Part shown: positions 41,201 to 53,200 of the stretch, one piece after another
Layout of the letters: every line of letters starts with the position of its first letter
Position numbering within the stretch: position 1 is the stretch's first letter
NCBI RefSeq assembly: GCF_015832195.1
Contig: NC_052018.1
Span: 63,301,666-63,365,665, forward strand
Source: Motacilla alba alba
Taxonomy: Eukaryota > Chordata > Aves > Passeriformes > Motacillidae
Direction: 5' to 3'
Length of the DNA stretch: 64,000 nucleotides
Translations under genes and position numbers: made by a program
Notes under the pieces: model-generated
Told to the model about the DNA's origin: nothing
The model's input: the letters and a program-made list of their open reading frames with translations, nothing else
The model's database searches: none

Positions 41201-44200
41201 ACAACAAAACAGACAGAAAGAAAAAACTTGAATTGTCTGATGTATTTGCTTTGAACCTTGTAATGCACAATTTAATATTCCAAAGATTACCAAGATGTGA
41301 CAAAAAATGGTATTGTCATACACATAACTGGTTAAATAGTAAAAATTATATGGCAATACAGAAATGACTGGCCACTTCCCTAAGAGCCTAAGTGCAGCAG
41401 AAGAATGCAATAAGAAAAAACGTTTCAAAAGTTGATCCAAAAGGCAGGCTTGGATCTTCAGTGCAGCGGCAACAACAAATAGCAGCTGACAAACAGTAAG
41501 AGAAGTCTTTTAAAACAGCTCAGCTCGGGGCTTATACTGGTAGCACTCACTGATGATGACTGATATCTCTTCAAAACTTCTTAAGCAATCTTTGCTGAAT
41601 GATCAAGATGAAAGCTTCCGGGAGGGAAGGGGAAAAAAAACACGACAGCAGCACCTGGTAAGCCACTCATCACAGGCTTTTTTCTGTGGCATAAGACTTC
41701 CTCAGGCTCTTGGAAAGAGAAGCGAAGGCCAGCAGTCCATTCACAGTAAGCAACAGAGAGAGCCAGTGCCACTGCAATGAGGAGCTGTCTGCAGTCTGGC
41801 TGATAGCTGTACCTCTGTTATGCACCTACAGATTGACACTGTCAGCAGCTGCCAATCCAGAGCTCAATCCTGCCCCCAAGGACCACGCAGCTGCAGACAA
41901 CACCTACTCAGAAGGGATTTAAGGAGAACAAAGCCATAAGCAGCCCCTTCCCTCATGCTTTACTCCATGTGCAAGATGTCACTAATTCTATTAAGTGAGT
42001 AGTATCATGAAGTGATCACCTTCCCCTAGAAAAGATTTCCAGTAATCTGGAGCTGCTAAACCCTGATTCAGATGAGAATGTAGGTGATGAAACTCCCAGA
42101 GGGCTCAGTAGCTACTAGAAGCATCTCCATGCACTTCACTCACGCTAACTTCATATCTGACTTCCAAGGCAATCTCTTCACAATAAAAAATAAATTTTAA
42201 AAAACACACCTAGCAACTTCCCAGCAGCAGGAAAATACCATGGAAATCATGAAGGCTTAACTCATACCTGCCACATTAACACCTTCTAACTAACAGCACA
42301 GTCTGAGCTAATGCCTGTTTATGAAATCAGCAACCAGCATGTGATACAGTTATCTACAGCTCTCATTCAACCACCCACTCCCAGCTCAACCATCACCTCA
42401 CCAAAGTAAGGCAGAAAATCAAGACTGAAACTGCACAAACTAAGAAAGATAGGCATTTACATGTGCACAATAATTTTGTAGCTTGTTTACACAGCCATCT
42501 GTGCTCCAAGATGAACCCACTGCCTACACTGCTGAAACCCAACACAAGAATTCATATGGTCTTGTAGAAATCACCATCATTTGTACAATTATCATCTAGC
42601 CAACTTAGCCAGTTTCTTTCCATTTAATATGTGTTGTACAAATACAGAAAACAATCACAAACAAAAGCTTTGACTTTTGCTTGGGATGTGTAGACCCTCT
42701 CTGTATAGGAGAAATCTTGCCCTAGCTTGTGCTGTGACATCTGAATCCAACTGGAAATATCCCCAGAGAACAGACCTAAACCTCTACCTGTATCAGTACC
42801 AGGGCAACTATGCACTCCCAATACTCCCTTGTGAACTCTGATTTGGTTTAACCAGGTCAGAAGACAACTGGTTCTCTGCGCCACAAGCAATCATGCCCCA
42901 GCTAGGAAGACTCCTTAGCATCATGTGGATTTTTCTGATGATTTCTATCATGGTGAATGCAGAGATTAATGACTCTCAAGACTGGTGGGCCTTAATGTGT
43001 TTGAAACACAGCCGTTGCTTAGTTTGCACATGAATTGTCCCTAAAGAAAAGTACCACAACCATTAAATACTCTCACTTTAGCCTTCCAAGGGCTTCTAAT
43101 AACTTGAACTGCTACAGAGAACTAACCTTGGTGCTTCAAGAAAGAGTCATTCTAATAATAACCAAAGCAGATTCTACTGTACCTACCTTAGCAAGTTTTC
43201 AGAGGCAAACCCCAACTCATGCTGGAAACAGAGATAACTATGGCATGCAGTAGATGCCCTAATGCCAAGCACAGATGTAAACACTGCAGGCTGGACTCGC
43301 TCAGATTGAGAGCCAGCTAGCCACCACACCCAGTCCAAAAGCACAAGAAGGCAAGAGAGAAAGGAAAGCAGGTTGAATCAAGGGGTACCAACACCTCTTA
43401 TATTTTCAAGTCTAGGGGTATTTGTGTCATTGGTCTATCCTTCTCAAGTTTCAGTGCAACAGACTGTATTTTATTCTCCACTGTATTTTTATTTTCCAGA
43501 CTGTATTTTTTTTTAATTTATTTTAATGGCTAAAGAAGCTGGTAGAAACTCAGTGGGAAACAGGAGATGCAGTACCCAGCATCTCTTCAAGACAGCAGCT
43601 CCTGATGTGAAGTTGTTGGTTCCCACAGACATCTCCCTCAAGATGCCAGGCTGGCTCCTAGCCCTGTCATGTACCATCCCTGGCATCTGTGTGGCACACA
43701 GGGACCTCAGCTGAACACTGCTCCCATAATGGATACTGAGGATATTGGCAGCACACAAGGGGAGATGGGGGCTGCCAGGCACACTCAATAGCCAGGCTCC
43801 AAAAGAAGCTACCTCCTCTCCCAGCAGGCATCCTGAGAGACAGGAACAGCAGCAATATCCCTCTCAAGGCCAGGAAGGAGGACTGATAGACTCTGAGAGA
43901 CAGACAGAAAGGCATTAAGGTTGAAGTGAATGCTCTCAAGAAAATGTCACTGAAGTCTACCAGGAAATGCCAGTGCTCCACTCAAAATCCCACAAGCTTT
44001 CAAAATGGAATTACCCACTCCAGTAACTAGATTACTGCTTCAAGAGGCCTCTTTGAAATTATTTGAATTTCCATCAAAAGAGTTTAAAGAAAGCCCATGC
44101 TCTATTAATCCTGTTATAATTTAGACACCTTGAAGATTAGCTGTAGTATTTTACTCTGAGCTGAATGCAAGGTTTTCCTCTGTTTTTTTCCCTTACACAT

Positions 44201-47200
44201 GCTGCAGGAAGAAAAGCAGAGAAGGATGGACTTCTGCCAGCCATGACAGTACTTTAATATCAAAGGATGTCTCAATATGCAAGGCTGTAAGCAAGGCTGA
44301 AGAAAACTTACAAATGTCTCCAAGGGCTAGAAATCATTTTGTCACTACTTGTTAGATCACTGTGAGTAAGATACGGGATGAGTAAAGAGAAAGCAAAGCA
44401 GTGAGTTCAAAAACTGTATTTCCTTGTATGAAACAGAGCAAACATCAAACCTAATCCTTACTCATGAAAGCACTACACTAGAGCAATAACTAATCACATG
44501 AACACAGAATGCTGTCAGGGCACTGATAACCATTTTGATAGCAAATAACTTAAAAACCCAAACTTAAATGGGTGTGTACTTGCTTGCACGAAAGGATAAT
44601 ATTTTACTCAGTAACACCATGAACATGATTCCATTTGCAAAGATTTGCAAAACATGAACTGCATTTGCTACCAAAGCATGTAATTGCATAGTTTTCAAAT
44701 CCTAAAACTAACATGAAAGTCCTTTTGAACCTGATTTGCATTGACAGAGACAGTGAAATTTGCATTCAATTGATTTCTGCAGTTAGAAGAACACAATGGT
44801 AGTATAAGGCAAAATTATTTTCCCTTAGTAAATTAATAGGTATTAAATTTTGTAGTCACTGTAACAGAATAGAAACTTAATTTTCCAGGTGGTCTCACTG
44901 ATACCAATGGGACTCCTTCAGGCTAAATAATCAGAAGGTGCCAATATTGAACATCACTAGAGTGCCAAACTGGACCTGGATGTTATATGCAGCAGGGAAC
45001 ATTTAACAGCAAATATTAATCCAAGCTTAAATACTAGAACAATTCACCCTCTGAAAACACATTTTTAAATTAAACATTGCATTGATGAATTTTATGTCCA
45101 TCTTTAACTATCCACATCCAGTATATAATTATTTCTTTTTTAATAAATCATAATTGTTGGCCACACTGTTCAACACATTAGTCACTGTTGTGCTTACTGA
45201 TTTCCCTCTCCATGTACTTTTCCTACATTAGCATTTTTATTTGAAAGTAAATCAGTCTTACAAATTTGTGAAACCCAGGCAAAGTGTTCAAAAGCACACA
45301 AATCTGACTGCCAGCAGCTCCACCTGCCAACCAAGCAACTCACCAGCCCTGCCACTTGTACATCTTAAGGGCTCACCTATGGCAGGGGGAGGAAAAAAAA
45401 AAGATCTTAAAACAGGTGGCCAGTAGGACAGTGATTTAGAGACAGTTATGCTGTGCGGATATTTTTAGTTTCATTTGGCTGGCTTTACTGAATTACATGT
45501 TAAAGGGAAAAACCACAGCTAAGGAGACACAGCTTTTTCTTTTCTCTAGTCTTCCCACACCAACAGTGCTGGAGAGAACAGAGTGACAATGACAAGGGGA
45601 TGAAGCAGCAAGATGTTAAGACAGGGATCACCAAGCCATAAAAAACAGGACTTCGCTCTACTGGACAATGAGATGAAGAAGGGAAACAAGGCAAAGAAAA
45701 TGGATAGAATAAGGAATATTAGGGGCAGAAACAACTCTGTCATAACTAGAGCAAGACTTTTAGAGGATAAAGGGGTAAAACAGCTGGAGCAGAGTCTGAA
45801 AGTGTCCAGCCTCAGCAAGGCAGAGACAGAATAGGAATTTGTTCCTCAGAGCCCCAGATCTAAAAGTAAACTCTGTGGATTTTCCTCTTCTGATGATGGG
45901 GCAAAGTGTCCACAAAATGTTACACTCGTTTATGCCTTCAGATGAAGGTAACCATCTACTGCCATCAGGAACACTGCCATCAATGGGGCAAGTGCAAAAT
46001 CTCATGCAGTTGCTGGTATAATTTTACACGAGCACAGCTCAGATTTTATGCAAAGTAAACCCAGAACACTAGCTAGAAAATCAGAAAAATAAAATCTTTT
46101 ATAGAAGCATCACTCTGAAGAGAGGTAACCTAAGAAATGAGACTTTCTGTGACATCACATCTCACTTTCCCTGTGCACTGTGATACTGTTAAACCAGTCC
46201 ACCCACACCCTATAACGCCCTCTCCATGACCTGTGCACTTAGTGCAGAAAACAGATGCACTTTCATCAAGAAAGATTAATCTATCATATGGTCTGATGGA
46301 AGATATAGGAACAGAGGACATAGCTAGAGAATGTGAATCCCCCTTGTAAGCATCATCCCAATACCTGCTGAGAAATTGAGAGTGCAAGGCAAGAAAAGCC
46401 ATCCCATCTGGTCAGTGGTTATGCTCTCTGCCTTCCCAATTCCCCTGTGGGAGTCTCGAACCCTCCAAAAGCAGTTTGAGTTCTGAACATACAAAAATTG
46501 AAACACCACCAAACCACCATAAACAAACGCCCTGTTGGGGCAGGGGAAAAGTCTGCTGACACTTCTCAGTCATAATGCCAAAAATTGGCTGATAGTTTAA
46601 AGGAAAAAATTGTGCAGGGATTGATTGAGGTAGAATTTATCAAAATGTAAAAGTGAACAAGAACTTTCCACGATAAAGGGATGCTGTAATGGCAGCTCCC
46701 AATCACACGGCACAGCTAGTCAGGGCTGCACAGAGAAGCCCAGAGGAAATTAAAAATTCTGTTTCATTAGGCCACATGGATGAGGGGCAGAAACAATACA
46801 TGGACCACACAATGAACTGTGAAGACTTAAAAAAAAAACAACATATCTGAATCACTGTCTCTTCACGAGCAAAGTAGGGTCCTGATGTGACTGTGTGATT
46901 AGACCATCATACTGACATCACAATGCAAAGCCAAGGTCTGCACAGACATTTTCAACTGCTACATCTGCTGCTTTCATCTCTGCATACTTCTGTCTTGCCA
47001 CATTAATGAAAGCAAGCAGGTTATGTCATTATGATCATGCACTGCATTCCCAGGGTACAGGTGGAGTAGGAGAGCAGCGACACCAGACACACACAAATTA
47101 CGCTCGAGCAGCACATGGTGACAATGCAGAAGAGGAGAGAGAGCCTGGGGTCTCACAGGACCAGTGAGCCTGGGCAGCACGAGTCACAGCATGCTGCTGC

Positions 47201-49414
47201 ACAGTGCAAAAGCAGCACAGCTAGTAGCTTTCCTGCTGCCCAGCAGACTTCATCCACAACCCAGACAGTCTCCCACAAACAGTCAAGACTTGACTGTGCA
47301 CAGCAGAACTCTATTAACCCCACCACTCACTGCAGCAGGCCACATCCTCCATAAACTGCTTAGTGATCAAGCAACCCTCGAGTGCACAGCCTCTTACAAA
47401 TGTCTGGAGTCTAGTAATGGGCTAGTTGCCTCCAGGGCTGTGGTTACAGTACAGAGCTTCATTTCAGATTCATTTGGCTTAAAGACTTGAGGGAATCCGT
47501 TATCATTGTCTAATCTTCTCCCTACACATGTGTCAGATCCCCAGTTCTGCAGCACAACCTGAACCAAAACTGTTGAAAGCTTTGCACTTACCAGACAGAA
47601 TACAATTTACGAAACTTACAGCTCAGGATTATCTGATGGGCAGTAGCAAGTGTAAAATAAAGCTAGCAATCTTATCTACCCCTCCAGCCTTTATGCTCAT
47701 CTGAAAATAAGGGTATGATGAGATGCAATGATCCTGTCAAGGCAAAGATCAGGTGTGCTGACCAGGCAGCGTACAGCAAATGTTGAAGCCAAGGCTGCAC
47801 CTCTGTGGTGAGAGAGCAAAAAAAAGCGAAGTGAGGGATTTGGCGAAAGAGTCAAGGGATGCTTCTGACCACTGAAGTCATACAGAAGCAGAGAGAGAGA
47901 AAAAAGGAGCACCTTAGCTTAGATATCAGAAAGGCAGCCTCAGCTTCTGAGGAAGCTGGCCAGCACAGGGGAAGGCTATGCCAAGCATGTGGGACACACA
48001 GCCCTACAGCAGAAGAAGACTGATAACCAGTGCAAGCTAGCGAGCTGTACCACCACCAGCACTCACTGGCATCACCTCCTGTGGCACCTGCAGATGAAAC
48101 ACCACCTCATCATCCACAGGTAATACAGCCACACCAGAAACGCAGCACTGCTGCCACTTGTGCTTGAGCAAAACAAAAATTCAAAATATTGTTTCTCCCT
48201 ATCCAGAGAAAAGCCAACGCGTAAGCCACCACCTGCAATGTGGGACATATTATATTACCATGCTGAAGGCATGATAAAAATACTATAGCAATATTATAAT
48301 TCCTGTTAACCTCTCTTTTTTGTTTTTTTCCTTGTTCACTCACTTGAGGCAAATAGTAAAGAAAAAACCTGAAACAAACCCAAAAAGGAAATTCTAATCA
48401 TTGTCCATGATTCTCTGGAGTAATACTCTCAGAAAAGCAGTCTGGCAAAGACCTTGCTTGCTAAAGTGATTCGTAATAAATTGATAATATTTCCAAGGAA
48501 AATTTCCATTAAATAATACACGGGAATCAGACATCTTGAAAACTAAACTAAGACAGCTGGAAGTGCCTTTTTAACAGCCATAGGCAAAACTACGGTCACA
48601 AAGCATAATATCAGTTGTAGCCACCCTCCCACTTTTTGAAAAGCATGGAGAGTAAAAAGCTGAAATCGAACTTGGGAGAGCAAAAAAGTCAAGAGCAGGA
48701 ACTCTGCACAGCAGTTTGCAAACCCAGCAGCAGAACTAAGAGGTGGGGGGTTTTGGCTTTGCAAAACTGTAATAAAATCTTTGCCTGCCTTTAGTTTTAG
48801 CCTGACACATGCTTTTGCAGCGAAACAAACACGAATAGCAATTCAAGTTTCTCCACGGCACCACCTTACCAAAACCGCTGCGAACCAAAACCCAACCCAC
48901 CGACCAAAGGCAGCATAAAATGGTTGATGCGAAGTGAGCACGTTGCCTGACAAAGTGCCGTACAACGGCAAACAAAACTGACCGAGAAGCAGGACTCCAT
49001 TTTTAATCGTGACGGAATAAAGCGGGCATTTTTCAACGGAGCTCCGAATCAGCCGCTGCCAGCGAGCGCCGCGCTTCCCGCCCGCCGGGGATGCGCTCTG
49101 CCCCTGGGCCGCCCGCAGCCAGGGCACCCGGGTGCCGCGGGCTCCCGCCGCTCTCAGCACCACCGCCCTCCGGCGGGTCACCGGGCGGGGACACCCGGCC
49201 CGCAGCCCCCGCCCCGCCGGGTGTTTCGGGGAGATCCCGCCGGCGGCAGCCGCGCAGGGCCCGGTCGACACCCCCCCGCGGCCCCGGGCAGCCGCCCGCA
49301 CAGCCCCTCTCTCCGGGCGCGCCGCCGCCCCGCGGGTGCCCCCGCGCCGCCCCCCCGGTCCCCGCCGCCGCCTGCGCCACGGCGGGAGGCCGCGGGGCCC
49401 GGCCCGCCGCTCAC
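35245..49414 (-). other. HECA intron 1
   Basis: A 14.2-kb first intron. I found no CR1, LTR or additional exon in it. A cluster of octamer-like ATTTGCAT/ATTTGCAA motifs lies at 44633-44765. Many 60-130-codon open frames occur on both strands without recognisable content. The intron becomes very GC-rich in its first 400 bases, inside the CpG island. Confidence 0.75.
44633..44765. promoter_or_regulatory. Cluster of octamer-like motifs in HECA intron 1
   Basis: Plus-strand motifs: ATTTGCAA at 44633 and 44643, ATTTGCTA at 44663, exact octamers ATTTGCAT at 44734 and 44758. The first three are 10 and 20 bases apart. POU-domain factors bind ATTTGCAT. Whether this is an enhancer cannot be decided from one sequence. 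Confidence 0.35.
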
Positions 49415-49646
49415 CGCTCTTGACGTCTCCGGGCGCCGAGCCGCCCGCGGCCGCCGCGCCGCCCGCTCCGCCGCCCGCTCCGCCGCCGCCGCCCGCGGCC
49501 GCCGCTCCGGCTCCGCCGCCGCCCGCGGCACCGCCGCCCGCCGCCGCCGCGGCTCCGCCGCCCGCCGCCGCCCCGTTTTCCTGCTCGTCGCCGCTGCTGT
49601 TGGCGCGCTTGTTCTTCTTGCCCTTGCCGCCCTTCTGGTTCGGCAT
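49415..49646 (-). CDS. HECA: HECA coding exon 1
   Basis: A 232-base exon encoding residues 1-77 and the first base of codon 78. It opens MPNQKGGKGKKNKRANSSGD, the conserved basic HECA N-terminus, then EQENG. A tract of almost only Ala and Gly, about 45 residues, leads to SAPGDVKS. The donor is GAGCG|GTGAGC, phase 1. The ATG has G at -3 but C at +4. The frame stays open past the donor to 48843, but that is intron. The Ala/Gly tract is GC-repeat DNA and its length is likely to vary among birds. Confidence 0.95.
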
Positions 49647-49712
49647 CGCGGGCCCGGCCGCCGCCGCGGCGGGGCGGGCGGGCGGCGGCGGCTGCGGAAG
49701 GCGCCGCCGCCG

Positions 49713-49727
49713 CTACCTCCGGCTCAT
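49713..49727 (-). CDS. Upstream ORF MSRR in HECA 5' region
   Basis: A five-codon minus-strand frame, ATG AGC CGG AGG TAG, in CCGCC-ATG-A context (G at -3). It ends 66 bases before the HECA start codon. If the transcription start is upstream of 49727 it would be a uORF able to lower HECA translation by diverting scanning ribosomes. Whether it is transcribed is not known from sequence. Confidence 0.4.
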   Translation of the reverse strand: MSRR

Positions 49728-50200
49728 GGCGGGGCGGCGGCGGCCGCGCTGCGCTGCGCCGCGCCCGCGGTGGGCGGCGGGGCCCGGGGGGCCGGGCCGG
49801 GGAGGGTGAAAGGCGGGTCCCTCTCGGCCGCCTGCTGCCGCCGCCCCTCTTCCTCCCGGAGCAGGCGCGGGCGGCAGCGGGAAGCGGCGTGCGCGGCGCG
49901 GGGGGGCTGGGGCCGAGCCAGGCGCGGGCGGCGGGAGGGGCTTATCGGGAGAGGGAAAGCCCTGCTCCCGCCGGCACGGGTGGGTGGCATTTGCGTCTCC
50001 CGGGAAGGGGAGGTCGCTCTCTGCCGCCGGGAGCTGGAGCTGTAGCCGGTGCCCCCGCGGCCGGGGCGGGGTGACGGGCGAGCGGGGCCGGGGGTCGCCG
50101 TGCGCGGCCCTCGCCGCAGCCCCCGCTCCGGTCTCGGCCGTGCGCCTCGGGCCGCGCTCCCGCAGCGGTGTCCCGGGCGCTGTGAGTGTCCAAGCAGCGG

Positions 50201-53200
50201 GGAACGCTTGGAAAATGTCACCTGAACGTACAGGAATAAAAAGTAGAGGGAAGGAAACCAAAACAATGCGGTCTCGTGGGGAATGGGGGCGGGTTAGGGA
50301 GCAGAAAACCTTACAGCTGCACAGCCCTGACTTTGGATTTCTCAGCTCATGTGGGTCCTGCTGGGGGTAGCTCCGGGGGTGACGGACTACGGGGGCGAGC
50401 CTCTAGGATACGAGTTACAGGAAGACCCAAACTGCTGCGCTCCTCTGGAGCAGAGCTGGAAGCGCCGTGCCTCGGCAGAGGCGTTGTCAGGAGCAGCAGC
50501 CTCATCTCCTCCAGGGGTCCGGGCTCGGTGGGAGGCACTGCGGAAAATGGGGAACTGATAATCGCGGGGATTCCTGCGCCCAGCGACGCGACATGCTGCC
50601 CGTCAGCTGCAAAACAGCAGCGCTGGTGGCATGCCTTTTCCTGGCTGGCGAGCAGCAGCTCGCTGCTCATTGGTGTCATCTGCCCGTATGCTCACGTTGT
50701 ACCTACCAGTTTATCCAATCTGGGAATAAAAAACTGCAGCCTATCATAGGAACATTATACCAGCTCCCAGGATGAGCTTGGCAAGCTTTTCCTTGCACAT
50801 AAATTAACTTTTTGCCCTTCTCATCCAGATCCTGGAGGTTAGGTTTCCATGGCTTTTTTGCTGAAGAAGTAGACAGGCAAGCAAGAAATTGAGCAGTTTT
50901 GTTACTGGTCTGTGGCTGGCAGGACATAACCATGCCTGAGCTGTTTGGGCTCTAGAGATCAAATCAAAGTGGATGGGTAAAAATAAGTGAGATCTCTCTG
51001 ATAGGAATCTGCCACATTTTGTAAATAACAATTTTGTCTGAAGTAACTGGGCAAATTGTTTGACGGGAACAGTTCCCAAATCTTTTCCTTTTAAAAATGG
51101 CATGCATTCTGTATCATCTTGTACCTGTAGCCAGGGCTTTGGCTTCCCAACAAAATTAGCAGCTGTATTTTCAAATACTCTTGAAGCAGCTATCACAAGA
51201 AGTTTTCAAGTGAAATAGCATAGTTTCTTTGCCTGCAGATGTCAGCATTTCAGAGATATCTTTAAAAAATTCCTTGTGTTGGTGGAAATGCTCTGAAATT
51301 ATATGCTTTCCAGTGTCTTGCATTCCTGTAGTTAAATGCCCTGCCTACCTTAGTTCACAGTTTTGAAGCTTCTAAATTGCCTTTCTATCTGGAAACTAGA
51401 GAAATGCAGACATAGTGGCCAGTTTCTAAGGTCACAAGTCTGGGCAAATCCTGATTCCAGCTACCTGAGTTGCAGGTCTTCAGCCTGTTTTGGCAAGAGC
51501 AAATTTTATACCTGTAGGTTTACGAGGAAAAAAAAAAAAAAAAAAGAAAGAAAAAAGAACGTTTCTACTATTTCACAGGCACATAAATGTGCTTGCCTGC
51601 TGTAACAGGGGGTCAGACCTCCAAGAAAAACTTTTCAAGTCTTCAAGTTCCTATAAAATGGTGAAAACTCCATGGATGTCAAATAGGGGCCTGATTCACA
51701 TGTCCAGAGTAGGTGTGGAGTGTCAGACTAAATGGTTCTGTTTGAGCCAAGACAGTAGCTCCTTACTGTGATTCAGAGTAGCTGGAGGAGTAACATCTGT
51801 GGCTGGGTACAGGAGTGTAATATCTCAAGCATCAGTTTTGCAAAATTTAAGCTTCCTGGTTTGGAAGGTCAAATCTTGGTGCTGTCTAGCCGGCCTTTAC
51901 GCCCTTGCAAGGGTCATGCCATGTACGGGGAAGACCTTCTCAGAGTGACATCACAGACATCAAGCACAGAGATCAAGTCATTCCTGGCAGTTTCAGTAGT
52001 CACAGAGACCTGCTGTAATGTTCTGGGGCTGAAAAAATTCTTCCACTGGCTGGCAAGTACTGATGCTACCACGTATGCTGCCTGATTTCCCTGCCTGGTC
52101 CGGTAGGGGAACGAGATTGGCACGGTCCCCCTGGAACTTGTCCTGCTTACACCCATGGTGGTTGTGGGGTAATGAGGATCCCTACACATCAGGGGTCTCC
52201 ACCAGCCTCTCCACAGAGGCCTTCCCCTTCTCTGTCCCATGGAAGTGAGGTGGCTTTGCTTGGGTCTGCAAGTCCTTACTGCACATCATCAGCCAGGACT
52301 TGTCCTGGAGATGCATCTTTCTGATGCCAGCCTGTGCTGCAAATTATCAGCAAATTATGTCTCCACAACCCAATCCCTTGCAGAAGCCTTTTTTTCTATA
52401 ACTCAATTATAAGTATCTCTTCTTCTTTCTATAGAGTAGAAAAAGAGTAGTTGTGACCAGTTCACTCTGAAATTAGGTATTTTAAAAAACAGGTAATTCA
52501 TTATATCATCCACACACATTTTGGAAAACTTAACCAGATTTCTGATTTCTGTTCACACTTAGATCTTTTCCATTTACCAGACTTCCTCAGAAGTTCTTTT
52601 ATCAGAATAGATATGATCTCTTCAGTAAGTAAACAAGAAAAATGTTAGCAAAACATCCCACCTTTCACTGCATTTTATTCTTTGTAATTTTTTATATTTT
52701 ATTTCTTTATACAAATACCTAGCAACACTCCCAGAAAGCTGACCTTAGCATACTTGATTTGCAGCCATTCATAAATTGTTAAATCTCACTGAATTTTGAT
52801 TTAGAACATAGAAGACACCTTAAGATGCAGCTGCAGCTGTGTAAACAGCATCACATTTGTACACTTCAAAAGAGCTGCACATAGAAAGAATCAAGAGGCT
52901 GAGAGAATGTGCCAAGTCTGTTTTCTACAGAGAATAAAAATTCCCCAAAGCAATATATTTTAGGTTTACAGGTATTGGCCGATATTTCATTCTTGGTGTA
53001 ATCTCCTTTGAGGTTAAAAAATGAGCTTGAAAACATCAATAACAGAAATAAATTACTGCACCTAATCAGCATGATGGTATAGGAAAAAACAAGACTTTCT
53101 CAATAGACACAAACAAGACACTTGAAATCAGGGTCAATCGACAAGAAATGGGAGAAGATAAAATAGTGCCATTCTACTTAAAGTGCTGACAGAGAGACAT

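Larger units (their letters stand above)
28143..49646 (-). other. HECA: HECA gene, complete coding region in four exons
   Basis: Headcase homologue, minus strand. Coding exons 49646-49415, 35244-34204, 31080-30926 and 28307-28143 join with phases 1, 1 and 0. They total 1593 bases, a 530-residue protein plus TGA, close to the human length of about 543. Introns are about 14.2, 3.1 and 2.6 kb, all GT/AG. The protein starts MPNQKGGKGKKNKRANSSGD, as HECA does, and ends SSFKVLEAY. Headcase restrains growth and differentiation in Drosophila and works with Unkempt, with links to mTORC1 signalling (family knowledge). Vertebrate HECA has been tied to cell-cycle control. The neighbour TXLNB is convergent, as in human. 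Confidence 0.96.
49030..50200. promoter_or_regulatory. CpG island promoter of HECA
   Basis: About 1.2 kb of extremely GC- and CpG-rich sequence in an otherwise AT-rich window. It covers the HECA start of intron 1, exon 1, 5' UTR and upstream region. It contains GC-box type GGGCGGGG/CCCCGCCC motifs and no TATA box at a plausible distance. This fits a broad housekeeping-type promoter. The transcription start cannot be fixed. Long open frames here on all strands (up to 274 codons) result from the lack of AT-rich stop codons. Confidence 0.88.

Noticed and set aside
49091..50266. Many long open frames (up to 274 codons) on both strands around the HECA start
   Set aside because: Extreme GC content removes AT-rich stop codons. 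The compositions are Ala/Pro/Arg/Gly only, and only the HECA exon 1 frame has a conserved start and a splice donor.
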